Assembly: GCF_025144335.1 (NCBI RefSeq)
Contig: NZ_CP083539.1
Coordinates: forward strand, 1,427,501 to 1,491,500
Direction: 5' to 3'
DNA from: Jannaschia sp. W003
Lineage (GTDB): Bacteria; Pseudomonadota; Alphaproteobacteria; Rhodobacterales; Rhodobacteraceae
DNA length: 64,000 nt
The position numbers were made by a program, and so were the translations under genes. A model generated the notes under the pieces. That model was not told the DNA's origin and did no database searches. It saw only the letters and a list, made by a program, of their open reading frames with translations. How positions within the stretch are numbered: the first letter of the stretch is position 1; each line of letters begins with the position of its first letter. Positions 63,887 to 64,000 of the stretch are shown one piece after another.

Positions 63887-64000
63887 GCGCTCCCGCAGGG
63901 ATCGATCGGTCCAGTGGACCGATCGAAGCGAGGAACCGAGCGCGCAAGCGCGAGGCTGGCGCTCCCGCAGGGATCGATCGGTCCGGTGGATCGATCGAAG
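63887..64000. repeat. 72-bp tandem palindromic repeat at window end
   Basis: Unit 1 (63887-63958) and the start of unit 2 (63959-64000, cut by the window) begin alike, GCGCTCCCGCAGGGATCGAT, and differ at only two bases over 42. Within unit 1, CGATCGGTCC AGT GGACCGATCG is a perfect inverted repeat with 10-bp arms, and GCGCGCAAGCGC can form a small stem. The element begins four bases after the mccB stop, and its palindrome about 20 bases after it, so it may terminate that transcript. The array may continue beyond the window. Confidence 0.8.

Overview
The window is about 72% G+C, almost fully coding, and looks like the chromosome of an alphaproteobacterium of the order Rhodobacterales (Roseobacter/Rhodobacter relatives). 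The reasons are the gene content and pairings (secG next to pyrG, purA followed by a DUF2842 gene, lysC next to ptsP, hflK-hflC-degP, glmU-glmS), many TGATG/ATGA/GTGA start-stop overlaps, frequent GTG and TTG starts, and intergenic palindromes of a type common in that order. I see no rRNA, tRNA, CRISPR array, transposase, integrase or prophage block. The genus cannot be resolved by eye. No stretch longer than about 300 bases lacks a gene. Layout, left to right. (1) 1-9300: a minus-strand nitrogen-compound cluster with a polar amino-acid ABC transporter (ATPase, periplasmic binding protein, two permeases), two glutamine-synthetase-family ligases and a class I glutamine amidotransferase. Two plus-strand CAP-domain lipoproteins sit inside it, the first apparently frameshifted at a C8 tract. 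TerB-like and PhnD-like genes lie upstream, then a DUF1330 gene. (2) 9379-11800: a MipA/OmpV outer-membrane protein, a GluR0-like ligand-gated potassium channel, and a CsbD-type stress gene with an ECF-like promoter. (3) 11800-20631: housekeeping genes pyrG, secG, purA, thiamine pyrophosphokinase and rpiA, plus a cytosolic copper-storage-like Cys-rich protein and a 975-residue acidic low-complexity protein. (4) 20902-28274: envelope quality control and redox: an MltF-like transglycosylase, gor, hflK-hflC and a DegP-like protease. (5) 28330-48913: a mixed region with a 2Fe-2S ferredoxin, purD, xseA, alkB, ftsY, mgtC-like, yciB, an RluB-like pseudouridine synthase with a huge basic tail, tadA, a P1-family peptidase, a Hint-domain protein, two SDRs and nudC. 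(6) 48991-57910: ptsP, lysC, a Flp-pilin-like protein, glmS-glmU (UDP-GlcNAc supply) and a phosphoglycolate-phosphatase-like HAD enzyme. (7) 58087-64000: a PLP sugar-aminotransferase-like protein, a permuted-papain-like protein, and the start of a leucine/isovalerate catabolic operon (ivd, DUF1622, a secreted Cys-rich protein, mccB). A TetR-type palindrome precedes that operon, and a 72-bp palindromic tandem repeat follows it at the window edge. The least ordinary items are the GluR0-like channel, the C8 frameshift in the CAP lipoprotein, the 975-residue acidic protein, the cytosolic Cys-rich bundle, the intrinsically disordered tails on the RluB-like protein and HflC, and the inverted intergenic repeat pair at 57913-58042. 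I did not find a cluster that is clearly a new defence or mobile system; most of the window is ordinary core chromosome.
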